A program made the translations under genes and the position numbers. A stretch of DNA of 58,607 nt from an uncultured Gammaproteobacteria bacterium (GTDB lineage: Bacteria; Pseudomonadota; Gammaproteobacteria; PS1; Pseudothioglobaceae): contig CAJXHL010000002.1 in the NCBI GenBank assembly GCA_913054335.1, positions 1 through 58,607 on the forward strand, written 5' to 3'. Position 1 is the stretch's first letter; each line of letters opens with the position of its first letter. The notes beneath the pieces were generated by a model. It did no database searches. It saw only the letters and a program-made list of their open reading frames with translations, and was not told the origin of the DNA. Shown here one piece after another: positions 1-8,022 of this stretch.

Positions 1-1
1 T

Positions 2-121
2 ATCCAGGCCAGCGCACCGAAGCAATTTACTCAGCACGCTCGCAACCCGGAGAGAGGCGTTGAAATTGGCGGCGATAACATCGTCCTTTCGAAAAACACT
101 TACTACGTTAATTTACCTTGA
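2..121 (+). pseudogene. 3'-truncated MttB-family methyltransferase remnant
   Basis: Reading in frame from base 2 to a TGA at 119-121 gives about 39 residues that include QHARNPERGVEIGGDN. This matches the conserved N-terminal-domain block of the trimethylamine/glycine-betaine methyltransferase (MttB) family. Family members are about 480-520 residues long and this block sits near residue 80-100, so several hundred residues should follow, but the frame stops 19 codons after the block. The next gene starts 13 bp later with its own ribosome binding site. The most likely reading is a gene whose 3' part was deleted or replaced. The 5' part lies outside the window. A sequencing frameshift is less likely because the downstream DNA encodes an intact unrelated enzyme. 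Confidence 0.55.
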
Positions 122-134
122 TGGAGATATAAGA

Positions 135-1232
135 ATGAGTCGTATACCGGTCAAAATGTCAGCCGTTCTACTAACAGGCCATGGTGGCTTTGAGAAGCTG
201 AGATATCAGGAGGATGTTGACGTCCCCAGCGCTGCTGCTGGTAAAGTTCTTATTAAAGTACTCGCAGCTGGGGTAAACAATACTGATATCAATACCCGTA
301 CCGCTTGGTATTCAAAGGCTGTCACTGGAGAAACCAGCACTGGTGGTGCTGAAGGCTTTGAGACAGCTGATGACGATGATGGGTCTTGGTCGGGCACACC
401 CCTGGCCTTTCCTAGAATTCAAGGTGCCGACTGTTGTGGTGAAATTGTTACTGTTGGCGAGGGAGTGGATGATAATCGTATTGGGGAAAGGGTGCTTGTG
501 CGAACCATGCAGCAAGCTGCCGTTGATTACCAGCCTTTTAAATGTTGGACGGTGGGCTCTGAATGCGATGGCGGTTTCGCTCAATATATGCTTGCTTATA
601 GCGCTGAAGCCTTTAAGGTTGAGAGTGATTGGTCTGATATTGAGCTTGCGTCCATTCCGTGTGCATACTCTACTGCTGAAAATTTGCTCGAGCGTGCCAA
701 TGTTACAAGCGGAGAAACAGTGTTTATCACAGGCGCATCAGGCGGTGTTGGTTCTGCCGCTGTTCAGCTGGCTAAGAGGCGTGGTGCAGTTGTTATTGCC
801 CAAACCAGTAAGGAAAAAGTGGCCGAGGTGCGCTCGATTGGTGCAACCCAAGTGGTTACTCGCGAACAAAAATTAACGGACACAGTAGGGACTGAGAGTG
901 TAGATGTTGTCATTGATCTGGTTGCAGGAAATGCATTTCCTGATTTATTAGAATTGTTAAAAACAGGCGGCCGTTATGCCTCGTCTGGCGCAATTGCAGG
1001 GCCAATCGTTGAGCTGGATGTAAGAACACTTTATTTAAAAGACTTAACCTTAATTGGTTGTACTTTTCAAGAGCAAAAAGTTTTTGAGAACCTGATCGGT
1101 TATATTGAGCGCAACGAAATCAAGCCCTTAGTGGCAAAGAGCTATCCATTGAAAGATATTGTTCAAGCCCAACAAGATTTTTTAGCAAAAAAATACGTCG
1201 GCAAGTTGGTATTGGTGCCGCCACAGCACTAA
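135..1232 (+). CDS. MDR-family alcohol dehydrogenase / quinone oxidoreductase-like protein
   Basis: A 365-residue medium-chain dehydrogenase/reductase. The start at 135 is preferred over an upstream TTG at 60 because GGAGAT lies 6 bp before the ATG, and the extra upstream codons overlap the MttB remnant. It has an N-terminal GroES-like domain with the NNTD motif (about residues 48-51) and a Rossmann nucleotide site GASGGVG at about 200-206. The family's structural zinc-lobe cysteines are not obvious, so this is closer to the zinc-independent quinone oxidoreductase branch. The insertion rich in Gly, Thr and Asp at about residues 60-92 is typical of a subset of bacterial members. The substrate is unknown. 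It lies 27 bp upstream of an enolase-superfamily gene and is probably co-transcribed with it. Confidence 0.8.
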   Translation: MSRIPVKMSAVLLTGHGGFEKLRYQEDVDVPSAAAGKVLIKVLAAGVNNTDINTRTAWYSKAVTGETSTGGAEGFETADDDDGSWSGTPLAFPRIQGADCCGEIVTVGEGVDDNRIGERVLVRTMQQAAVDYQPFKCWTVGSECDGGFAQYMLAYSAEAFKVESDWSDIELASIPCAYSTAENLLERANVTSGETVFITGASGGVGSAAVQLAKRRGAVVIAQTSKEKVAEVRSIGATQVVTREQKLTDTVGTESVDVVIDLVAGNAFPDLLELLKTGGRYASSGAIAGPIVELDVRTLYLKDLTLIGCTFQEQKVFENLIGYIERNEIKPLVAKSYPLKDIVQAQQDFLAKKYVGKLVLVPPQH

Positions 1233-1259
1233 TGTTTATTGGATCATCTAAAGCGAAAA

Positions 1260-2366
1260 ATGAAAATTGCAGAAATTGATGTATTTCAGGCACATCTGCC
1301 GTATTCTGGCGGCGTTTACCGATTATCGGGTGGGCGAGAGTATGCTGGGTTTGATGCGACGTTTGTTCGTGTAACTACTGAATGTGGTATTGAAGGTTGG
1401 GGCGAAAGCACGCCTTTTGGCTCAACTTATATCGCCGCCCATGGCGCTGGTGCGCGTGCCGGCATTGCTGAAATAGCACCAAACTTGCTCGGCAAAAATC
1501 CACGGCAGCTAGATCGAATCAACGAAACAATGGATGGCTGTCTGGTCGGCCACAATCATGCAAAAACACCGATTGATGTAGCTTGCTGGGATATTTTTGG
1601 CAAGTCGGTGGATATGCCTGTTTGTGACTTGCTTGGTGGTAGAACGAATCAAGCGTTGCCACTGATATCATCCATTTATGCAGGCGATCCAGAAGATATG
1701 CGCGCTCGGGTGCAGATATACCGTGAAGCAGGTTACCGAGGTCACTCGGTCAAGGTTGGCAGTGAGCCTATGCTCGATGCTGAGTGCATCAAGGCTAGTC
1801 TTGCAGATCGTAAACCCGGCGAATACTTTATTGTTGATGCCAACGGCGGGATGAATGCTGAGAATACTTTGAGACTATTAAATTTATTGCCCAATGACCT
1901 AGATTTTGTTCTAGAGGCGCCTTGCGCCACCTGGCGAGAATGTATGTCAGTAAGACGCCGCACTTCAGTACCCATTATTTGGGATGAGCTTGCGCAGAAC
2001 GAAGAAGATATCATCAATTTGATTTCAAATGATGGTGCTGATGGTATTGGTTTAAAAATATCTAAAAACGGCGGCTTAACGCGTTGTCGTAGACAGAGAG
2101 ATATTTGCATTGCAGCAGGTTACACGATGAGCGTACAGGAGACCACCGGTTCAGATATTGCTTTTGCTGCTATTGTACATTTGGGTCAAACCGTGCCAGA
2201 GAAATATTTAAGGTGTGTCCTAGATTGTCGAGATATGGTTTCACTGAAAACGGCCGATGGTGATTATGTTGTTGAAAATGGCTTCATTTCTGCTCCGCAG
2301 AGCCCTGGTTTGGGTGTCACGCCACGAATGGATGTACTTGGCAAGGCTGTACTGAGCTATAGTTAA
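1260..2366 (+). CDS. Enolase-superfamily enzyme, MLE subgroup (cis-3-hydroxy-L-proline dehydratase-like)
   Basis: A 368-residue protein with the muconate-lactonizing-enzyme arrangement: acid/base Lys165 (HSVKVG), metal ligands Asp193 (VDANGG), Glu219 (LEAP) and Asp242/Glu243 (WDE), and the opposite Lys266/Lys269 in GLKISKNGG. The ATG at 1260 gives the expected start MKIAEIDVF; a TTG at 1239 would add only seven residues. MLE-subgroup enzymes with this look include cis-3-hydroxyproline dehydratases and hydroxyproline-betaine epimerases. The LDH2-type reductase and semialdehyde-type ALDH downstream fit the dehydratase reading, where the product delta1-pyrroline-2-carboxylate is reduced to proline. 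The reaction is inferred; the fold and subgroup are clear. The stop overlaps the convergent cupin gene by 4 bp. Confidence 0.7.
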   Translation: MKIAEIDVFQAHLPYSGGVYRLSGGREYAGFDATFVRVTTECGIEGWGESTPFGSTYIAAHGAGARAGIAEIAPNLLGKNPRQLDRINETMDGCLVGHNHAKTPIDVACWDIFGKSVDMPVCDLLGGRTNQALPLISSIYAGDPEDMRARVQIYREAGYRGHSVKVGSEPMLDAECIKASLADRKPGEYFIVDANGGMNAENTLRLLNLLPNDLDFVLEAPCATWRECMSVRRRTSVPIIWDELAQNEEDIINLISNDGADGIGLKISKNGGLTRCRRQRDICIAAGYTMSVQETTGSDIAFAAIVHLGQTVPEKYLRCVLDCRDMVSLKTADGDYVVENGFISAPQSPGLGVTPRMDVLGKAVLSYS

Positions 2367-2737
2367 ATCGCTCTATTGATACCCCTCATAAAGACCAAAA
2401 GTAAGCAGCCTTTTGGCGAAGATGATGAGTGGCAACTGCCAGGTTCAAAAGTAACAAAGTCACCTTTTTTGAAAACGGTATTATCAAGGTCTATCATCTC
2501 CCCCTCCAAAACCAGAAATTCTTCAAATCCAGTGTGTTCATGCGGGATAGATTGCGCGCCAGGATCTAGCTTTAACACAAAAGTACCGAAGCCAGTTTCG
2601 TTTTCAAAGCTAATTTCATGCCAGCTCATGTTCTCTATTACTGTGCCGTATCTATCGAAAGGCTTAAATTCAACATTAAGTGGGTTTGTTATTTTTCTTT
2701 TGCGCTTTAGGTCTTGGTAAAAATGTTCTTTTTTCAT
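2363..2737 (-). CDS. Small single-domain cupin protein
   Basis: A 124-residue cupin. Cupin motif 1 reads PHEHTGFEEFLVLEGE (His66, His68, Glu72) and motif 2 reads GDFVTFEPGSCHSS (His103), so the four usual metal ligands are present. Such small cupins act as isomerases, dioxygenases or binding proteins, and the substrate cannot be read from the sequence. It is transcribed against the genes on either side. On its own strand a broken reading frame ends 4 bp before its ATG, which suggests it was once the second gene of a small operon. Confidence 0.75.
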   Translation of the reverse strand: MKKEHFYQDLKRKRKITNPLNVEFKPFDRYGTVIENMSWHEISFENETGFGTFVLKLDPGAQSIPHEHTGFEEFLVLEGEMIDLDNTVFKKGDFVTFEPGSCHSSSSPKGCLLLVFMRGINRAI

Positions 2738-2741
2738 ATGC

Positions 2742-2933
2742 TTAATATTCTTGATTTGGTGCTTCCATCGTGGGAATGGTCATTTCGCGGTGAGTAATAA
2801 AATCGAGCAGCTCTTCATTCTTAGCCCTCTTGATAATTATCGAGTAGTTTTTTTGGCGTATACCAAACCGTGCTCAATTGTGTTTTTAATTGGCTAAAAT
2901 GTTTTGCATCACAATCTCGTCACGCAACAGCAT
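2742..2933 (-). pseudogene. Possible broken small gene upstream of the cupin
   Basis: On the minus strand one frame starts with an ATG at 2933 and ends with TAA at 2742-2744, but it contains an internal TAA (codon 16) and TGA (codon 20). After the second stop there are 43 codons with normal-looking protein composition, containing for example NYSIIIKRAKNEELLDF and a tail REMTIPTMEAPNQEY. The terminal stop lies 4 bp before the cupin start, typical of coupled genes. I do not recognise the family. It may be a decayed gene of about 62 residues or chance. Confidence 0.35.
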
Positions 2934-2955
2934 TATTAAATTTAGATTATATTAA

Positions 2956-2965
2956 TTGTATACAA
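2956..2965. promoter_or_regulatory. GTATAC-centred palindrome, GntR (FadR/FCD)-type operator candidate
   Basis: TTGTATACAA is a perfect 10-bp palindrome in the region between the minus-strand cupin and the plus-strand ALDH operon. TNGTATACNA-like boxes are typical operators of FCD-type GntR repressors of catabolic operons. No GntR gene is seen in the window. A TATAAT at 3017-3022 and a TTGACA at 3004-3009 lie downstream, but they are only 7 bp apart and cannot be one sigma-70 promoter. Confidence 0.4.
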
Positions 2966-3045
2966 GTTGTGCATTACAGATATAATTTTATTCGAATTAA
3001 GGTTTGACATCCTGTATATAATTGGCTGCCTCAGAGAGAGGGTGT

Positions 3046-3114
3046 ATGATGAACGATCTTAAATCGGACCAATCGCCTGATAACCCTAAGAAAAATAATT
3101 TATTCACTACTTAA
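3046..3114 (+). other. Short leader ORF (22 codons) directly before the ALDH gene
   Basis: An ATG at 3046 (or 3049) follows a strong purine-rich ribosome site, GAGAGAGGG. It runs 22 codons (MMNDLKSDQSPDNPKKNNLF...) to a TAA at 3112-3114. The ALDH start follows after 6 bp and has no ribosome site of its own, so translation of the ALDH gene may be coupled to this peptide. It is in the same frame as the ALDH gene. It could instead be a decayed N-terminal extension. Confidence 0.4.
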
Positions 3115-3120
3115 TTAATC

Positions 3121-4569
3121 ATGTCCAAAACTTCAAAAAACTACATTGCCGGCGACTGGGTTGAGGGTCCTAGCTCAATTGCCAATACTAACCCATCGGA
3201 CACCAATGATATTATTGGACAGTACGCTCAAGCGAGTTCGGCGCAATTAGACGATGCGCTAAATTCTGCACATATTGCACAAAGACAATGGGCAGCAACC
3301 GGCCTTGAGCAGCGTCAAGCAGTGTTGATGAAAATTGGCGAAGAAATGATGGCTCGTAGTGCCGAGTTGGGCGAGTTACTTGCTCGTGAAGAGGGCAAAC
3401 CTGTTGCCGAAGGCAAGGGTGAAGTTTATCGCGCTGGACAATTTTTTACTTATTACGCAGCAGAAGTCTTGCGTCAAAGTGGCGATACTGCCGATTCGGT
3501 TAGACCTAATATTGAGGTCGATGTTCGCCGTGAGCCAATGGGCACCGTGGCCATTATCTCTCCGTGGAATTTCCCAACAGCAACAGCGAGCTGGAAAATT
3601 GCACCGGCACTTGCGTTCGGCAATGCAGTGATTTGGAAGCCTGCCAACTTAACGCCCGCTAGTGCGGTGGCATTAGCCGAGATTATTTCAAGACAAGAGA
3701 TTCCAAAAGGGTTGTTTAATTTAGTGATGGGCTCCGGAGGCTCAATTGGTCAGGCATTGGTCGAAAGCCCGAAAGTGCACGCCATCAGTTTTACCGGGTC
3801 CTACGATGTTGGTCGTCAGATAGCTCGTGCTGCGGCGCAAAATTTAACCAAGTTCCAATTAGAGCTTGGCTCAAAAAATCCGTTAGTTGTGATGGATGAT
3901 GCGGATATCGATGTTGCAGTTGCTGCAGCAACAGGCGGCGCCTTCGGCTCCACTGGACAAAAATGCACAGCATCATCGCGCTTGGTTGTTCATCAGTCTA
4001 TTCATGACGAGTTTGTCGAGAGAATGACCGCCTCAACTTCAGCTCTTAAAGTGGGTCACGCACTGGAAGATGGCACACAGATTGGCCCTGCGGCAAGCGC
4101 TGAACAATTGGCCTCTAACCTGGACTACATGCAATTAGGGCGTGACGAAGGTTGTGAGGTTGTTTGTGGTGGTGATGCGCTTGAATTGGCGACTCCGGGA
4201 CATTACATGCAACCCGCCTTACTGATTGGCGGTGATAACGCCATGCGCCTTAATCGTGAAGAATTATTCGCACCAATGGCGTGTGTGATTAAAGTTGCAG
4301 ATTACGACGAAGCATTGTCGGTGGCTAACGATACTGATTTCGGCTTGGTTTCTGGCATTATTACCCAGTCTTTGTCAAAAGCTAGCCATTTCCGCAGAAA
4401 CGCAGAAAGCGGCTGTGTGATGGTCAACTTACCTACAGCTGGCACCGATTACCACGTACCGTTTGGCGGCAGAAAGAACTCAAGCTTTGGCCCAAGAGAA
4501 CAGGGTCAATACGCTAAAGAGTTATACACCCAAGTTAAAACATCTTACATCTCATCAGGTAATCCATAA
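3121..4569 (+). CDS. NAD(P)-dependent aldehyde dehydrogenase (semialdehyde type)
   Basis: A 482-residue aldehyde dehydrogenase of normal length. Visible catalytic features are Asn150 in SPWNFP, Lys173 in WKPAN, general base Glu248 in LELGSKNPL and nucleophile Cys282 in GQKCTASSR. It resembles the alpha-ketoglutarate-semialdehyde/succinate-semialdehyde group, which oxidises the C5 semialdehyde made in hydroxyproline or sugar-acid catabolism. It is the first large gene of an operon whose members overlap by one base (stop and start share TAATG). There is no clear ribosome site before the ATG; the short leader ORF just upstream may supply ribosomes. The exact substrate is inferred only from neighbours. 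Confidence 0.85.
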   Translation: MSKTSKNYIAGDWVEGPSSIANTNPSDTNDIIGQYAQASSAQLDDALNSAHIAQRQWAATGLEQRQAVLMKIGEEMMARSAELGELLAREEGKPVAEGKGEVYRAGQFFTYYAAEVLRQSGDTADSVRPNIEVDVRREPMGTVAIISPWNFPTATASWKIAPALAFGNAVIWKPANLTPASAVALAEIISRQEIPKGLFNLVMGSGGSIGQALVESPKVHAISFTGSYDVGRQIARAAAQNLTKFQLELGSKNPLVVMDDADIDVAVAAATGGAFGSTGQKCTASSRLVVHQSIHDEFVERMTASTSALKVGHALEDGTQIGPAASAEQLASNLDYMQLGRDEGCEVVCGGDALELATPGHYMQPALLIGGDNAMRLNREELFAPMACVIKVADYDEALSVANDTDFGLVSGIITQSLSKASHFRRNAESGCVMVNLPTAGTDYHVPFGGRKNSSFGPREQGQYAKELYTQVKTSYISSGNP

Positions 4570-5561
4570 TGGCGCACCCATCTCTTTATATCGATGCACT
4601 TCAATACAATAATTGGAGTGAGGAGGTCTTTAAACAAATTAATGCAGGTGGCCTGAGCGCCATTCACGTTACTATTTGTTATCACGAAGATTTTCAAGAG
4701 ATGGTGCAAAACGTCATCGATTGGAATCGACGATTTGAAGATCATGCGGATTTGATTTTTTTAGGAAAAACAGCGGACGATGCTCTCACGGCGAAAGCGC
4801 AGGGCCGTACCGCTATTTTCTTTGGTTACCAAAACTGCTCGCCAATTGAAAACAATATTGGCTTAGTGGAAATATGCCATCAACTCGGTGCGCGCTTTAT
4901 GCAGCTGACATACAACAACCAGAGCCTACTGGGCACGGGTTGCTATGAGGCGAATGATCCTGGCATTACTCGGATGGGAAAGCAAGTGATTAAAGAGATG
5001 AATCGAGTCGGCCTTGTGGTGGATATGAGTCATTCTGCAGAGCGTTCAACGATGGAGGCGATTGAAATTTCTGAGCGCCCTATTGCAATCACTCATGCGA
5101 ATCCAGTATTCTGGCATGCAGCGCTTAGAAACAAGTCAAATGAGGTTTTAAAAGCCTTGGGCGAGAGTGGTGGTATGCTTGGTTTTTCCATGTACCCGCA
5201 CCACTTAAAAGGCAAGTCAGATTGCACTTTAGAGAGTTTTTGTACGATGATTGCCGATACTGCTGAAGTCATGGGTATTGAAAATATTGGCATTGGTAGT
5301 GATCTCTGTCAAAACCAGCCAGATAGTGTTGTTGAGTGGATGCGTAACGGCACCTGGACTCGAGATCGTGACTTTGGTGAAGGCTCAGCAAGCGCTGCGG
5401 GCTTCCCGGCGCAACCGAACTGGTTTAAAGACAACCGTGATTTTTCAAATCTTGAGAGCGGCCTAAGATCAGTTGGTATGTCTGAAATAGATGTGGCGGC
5501 GGTGATGGGTGAGAATTGGCTAAGATTTTTTGAATCTTCATTTGGACCTGTTAGCGCTTAG
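4569..5561 (+). CDS. Peptidase M19 (renal/membrane dipeptidase) family protein, atypical zinc site
   Basis: A 330-residue TIM-barrel protein of the M19 family. Family blocks seen are GYQNCSPIENN (about 87-97), LTYNNQSLLGTGC (about 113-125), DMSH (His155), THANP (His176) and GIGSD (Asp245). The N-terminal His-x-Asp zinc pair of classical dipeptidases is not visible; the equivalent stretch reads YIDALQYNNW. The binuclear site is therefore probably altered, and the substrate may be a cyclic imide or N-acyl compound rather than a dipeptide. It overlaps the ALDH stop by one base, so it is translationally coupled in a catabolic operon. Confidence 0.75.
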   Translation: MAHPSLYIDALQYNNWSEEVFKQINAGGLSAIHVTICYHEDFQEMVQNVIDWNRRFEDHADLIFLGKTADDALTAKAQGRTAIFFGYQNCSPIENNIGLVEICHQLGARFMQLTYNNQSLLGTGCYEANDPGITRMGKQVIKEMNRVGLVVDMSHSAERSTMEAIEISERPIAITHANPVFWHAALRNKSNEVLKALGESGGMLGFSMYPHHLKGKSDCTLESFCTMIADTAEVMGIENIGIGSDLCQNQPDSVVEWMRNGTWTRDRDFGEGSASAAGFPAQPNWFKDNRDFSNLESGLRSVGMSEIDVAAVMGENWLRFFESSFGPVSA

Positions 5562-5565
5562 TTAA

Positions 5566-7263
5566 ATGCCGTTTAGCGCCACACTTGATGAAGCGATGAT
5601 GCGTCGACCTGAACAGGTGATGCGTCTTGACAGAATGGGCTCGTCATTCCCAACACGATTGAGCTTTATGCGTGCACTAATTCGTCGTATGTCAAAAGAG
5701 CAATGGAAGTTTGAGAAGTTGCGTCAAGACATTGATGCAAATGGTTTTGGTGTCAGTGTTTATGCAGCACATACGCCAGAGCGCACATACTCCTTAGTTG
5801 CCTTTACTCAGGACATTCCTGCCGATATGCGCACCGATCGAGTGATTGCTGAGGTTTGGGATGCAACTTTTAATTTATTCGATGGCGTGCCGACGCAGGA
5901 CGATATCGATTATTTGGCGAAAAATACACCCAAGCAAGAAGGCGGACGGTTTCGTCCAAGCGAGCTTAGCCTGGCTAGAGCAAATAAAAGCTTAAGACTT
6001 TTTGAACACATTGTTTCATCGCTTGCTGAAGGCAAGCAGCCCGATGTTGATTTAGTGGCCTCGGTTGGTTACATCATGCGCACAACTGCGGTCTACGGTA
6101 GTGGTAAATTTGGCTGCGCTGATCGCGCCAAAATTGCTGAGCGCGAAGAGTGCAAGGTGTCGTTCCACATGGAACTGTTGGCGGTTTATTTGATCCGTTG
6201 GTTTACGATTGATTTGGTCGAAACCATTGCAAAGCAAAGAGGTGGTGATAAGGCGGTTACCATCGACCCCCATATACGTCAATTTATTGGTGTCGGTAAT
6301 GCTACCGGTCTCGGCATGGCGCCATTCTTATTAAAACACCCAGTATTAATTCATAATTGGGTTACCGCTAAAGAAACCGCCCTCGCTAGAGTGCGCAGTC
6401 TTGAGACTCCTATTCAAGGCTCTCTTGAGGCATTTATTGAAAGTGTTAATCAAGTGGCGCAACACCTTAAAGAGTGGCGCGTTGCTGACGAGGTGCAAAG
6501 TGCTCGTATTGAGCAACTGGAAGTAGAAGTTGAGCGGTTGTCGCACTGGTGTGACGATGAGACAAATCTGACCAAGCCATACCCTTGGAATGGTATTTAC
6601 CAGTTTGCTGAGGATAACTTTTCTCTGGAATGCCAAGAAATGATGGTTTCGCTTATTATTGAGCCGCATGGCGCATTGGTTGACGATTTGGCCGACACCA
6701 TGTTTGCGACAACCGTGCCACAGTTTGAGGCTAGTATGCCGCTTGCAAGATTGAAAGCGATTGTTAAGGACTACTATGCTTGGGCGACCAGCATTGATTT
6801 TTCTCTGAGTGAGTCACAGTACCATTTTTGGTATTACTCGGAAGATAAACTGGAGCCACGCTTTGGCTCAAAAGGTATTGACGATGGCGTGGATCAGGAA
6901 ATGCCATTGGCCATTGGCAGGGATGCAGATGATTTGAATGAGCAACTAAAAACAGCATCGGATGACGTCACAGTGGGCGAGTTTGCGCTGCAATATCCAC
7001 AATTTAGACACATTATTCGTCGCATTCAAAACACTGCGCGTAGACCTTATGCTGAGGTTCAGGACAATTTACTCGGTGAGACGATGAGACCGTTAGATCT
7101 GTTGCGTTTTAAATTGGCATTTTTTGGCGCCTCTAAATTTGATCCAAAATCAGATTTATGGACAAGAATTTCGATGTATCAAGGCGCACCAATGCCAGAC
7201 CAACTCTCAGATGCCAATCACGATGATTGGGCTTTTCCAATTCGACCAAAAACCACAGCCTAA
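5566..7263 (+). CDS. Conserved protein of unknown function (565 aa)
   Basis: I do not recognise a family. The 565-residue product has no signal peptide or membrane segments, is rich in charged helices, and contains many His and Trp residues (for example HNWV, HWCDD, YHFWYYSED). It starts 4 bp after the M19 gene stop and its own stop shares bases with the start of the next gene, so it is a fixed part of the operon between ALDH/M19 and the LDH2-type reductase. Candidate roles are a cofactor-dependent enzyme or a large partner of the small downstream protein. No catalytic motif can be named. Confidence 0.75.
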   Translation: MPFSATLDEAMMRRPEQVMRLDRMGSSFPTRLSFMRALIRRMSKEQWKFEKLRQDIDANGFGVSVYAAHTPERTYSLVAFTQDIPADMRTDRVIAEVWDATFNLFDGVPTQDDIDYLAKNTPKQEGGRFRPSELSLARANKSLRLFEHIVSSLAEGKQPDVDLVASVGYIMRTTAVYGSGKFGCADRAKIAEREECKVSFHMELLAVYLIRWFTIDLVETIAKQRGGDKAVTIDPHIRQFIGVGNATGLGMAPFLLKHPVLIHNWVTAKETALARVRSLETPIQGSLEAFIESVNQVAQHLKEWRVADEVQSARIEQLEVEVERLSHWCDDETNLTKPYPWNGIYQFAEDNFSLECQEMMVSLIIEPHGALVDDLADTMFATTVPQFEASMPLARLKAIVKDYYAWATSIDFSLSESQYHFWYYSEDKLEPRFGSKGIDDGVDQEMPLAIGRDADDLNEQLKTASDDVTVGEFALQYPQFRHIIRRIQNTARRPYAEVQDNLLGETMRPLDLLRFKLAFFGASKFDPKSDLWTRISMYQGAPMPDQLSDANHDDWAFPIRPKTTA

Positions 7264-7973
7264 TGCCAGAACAGCTAGCAATTTCGCTAAACGAAATTCT
7301 CTTTATCTTCACTCGTGCGGGTTTTGGCGTCAATGCACCCATCGGCATTTCTGAAGATTTTGCACGCAGTAATATGTGGCTGGCAGAGAATGGATTTGAC
7401 CCGTCCTTGTGCAGTATTGCTGCGCTTGACAGCCTTGATGAGGGCAGGAGTTCCTTAGCCATTGAGTACAGTAACGGCCATTTCAGTGGCTCCGGCAAAC
7501 AGTATTTATCCGCTATCCAAGCTTCCGTTAGTGCTCTTGATTGGATTAAGGGCAATCAAGGGTTGGCGTTGACAATTGCCAATGTTGATTCACCCTTATT
7601 GGTACTTGCAGCACTTGGCGCTAATCAAGTAGAAGGCTGGCAAGTGTGTTGGTGTGATGAGACCGATGCAAGTTTTCAAGTAAATTTTGTTGGCAAAGGC
7701 CAATGGCAAATCATCAGTGACGGCAGTACTGCAATTGAGCTGAGTAAAGGTGCAACGATGACGATGAGTCTGTTAGATAACTCAGAGCTGACTTTAAAGG
7801 GCGAGATACAGAAGTTTGATACAGAAATAGAAAAAAATAAAATTCTGAAAACAGGTGTTGCAGTGCATGAACATTGGGATGCGATTTATGCTTATTTTTC
7901 TCGCTGTTTGGTGAAATCAACAGCAGAATCGAGAGCATCGGGCGCAGGCGCTGGCCTCGTCGATACAGATTAA
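7263..7973 (+). CDS. DUF3726-like protein of unknown function
   Basis: A 236-residue protein. The ATG at 7263 overlaps the previous stop (TAATG) and gives an N-terminus SLNEILFIFTRAGFG, followed by a segment on residues of the type WLAENGFD; this pattern is typical of DUF3726. A start at 7227 would overlap the upstream gene by 37 bp and is less likely. The C-terminal half is beta-rich and ends in a Gly/Ala-rich tail. The family has no established function, but linkage to LDH2-type reductases and dipeptidase-like genes suggests a role in the same amino/imino-acid pathway. Confidence 0.65.
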   Translation: MPEQLAISLNEILFIFTRAGFGVNAPIGISEDFARSNMWLAENGFDPSLCSIAALDSLDEGRSSLAIEYSNGHFSGSGKQYLSAIQASVSALDWIKGNQGLALTIANVDSPLLVLAALGANQVEGWQVCWCDETDASFQVNFVGKGQWQIISDGSTAIELSKGATMTMSLLDNSELTLKGEIQKFDTEIEKNKILKTGVAVHEHWDAIYAYFSRCLVKSTAESRASGAGAGLVDTD

Positions 7974-8022
7974 TCGAGGACTGTACACAAACCATTCTAG
8001 ATTTGTAATTAAGGAGTTTTTT

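Noticed and set aside
343-876. 177-codon plus-strand frame inside the MDR oxidoreductase gene
   Set aside because: Overlaps the conserved Rossmann-domain gene in another frame; no family features.
3004-3022. TTGACA and TATAAT as one promoter before the ALDH operon
   Set aside because: The two boxes are only 7 bp apart; sigma-70 promoters need about 17 bp.
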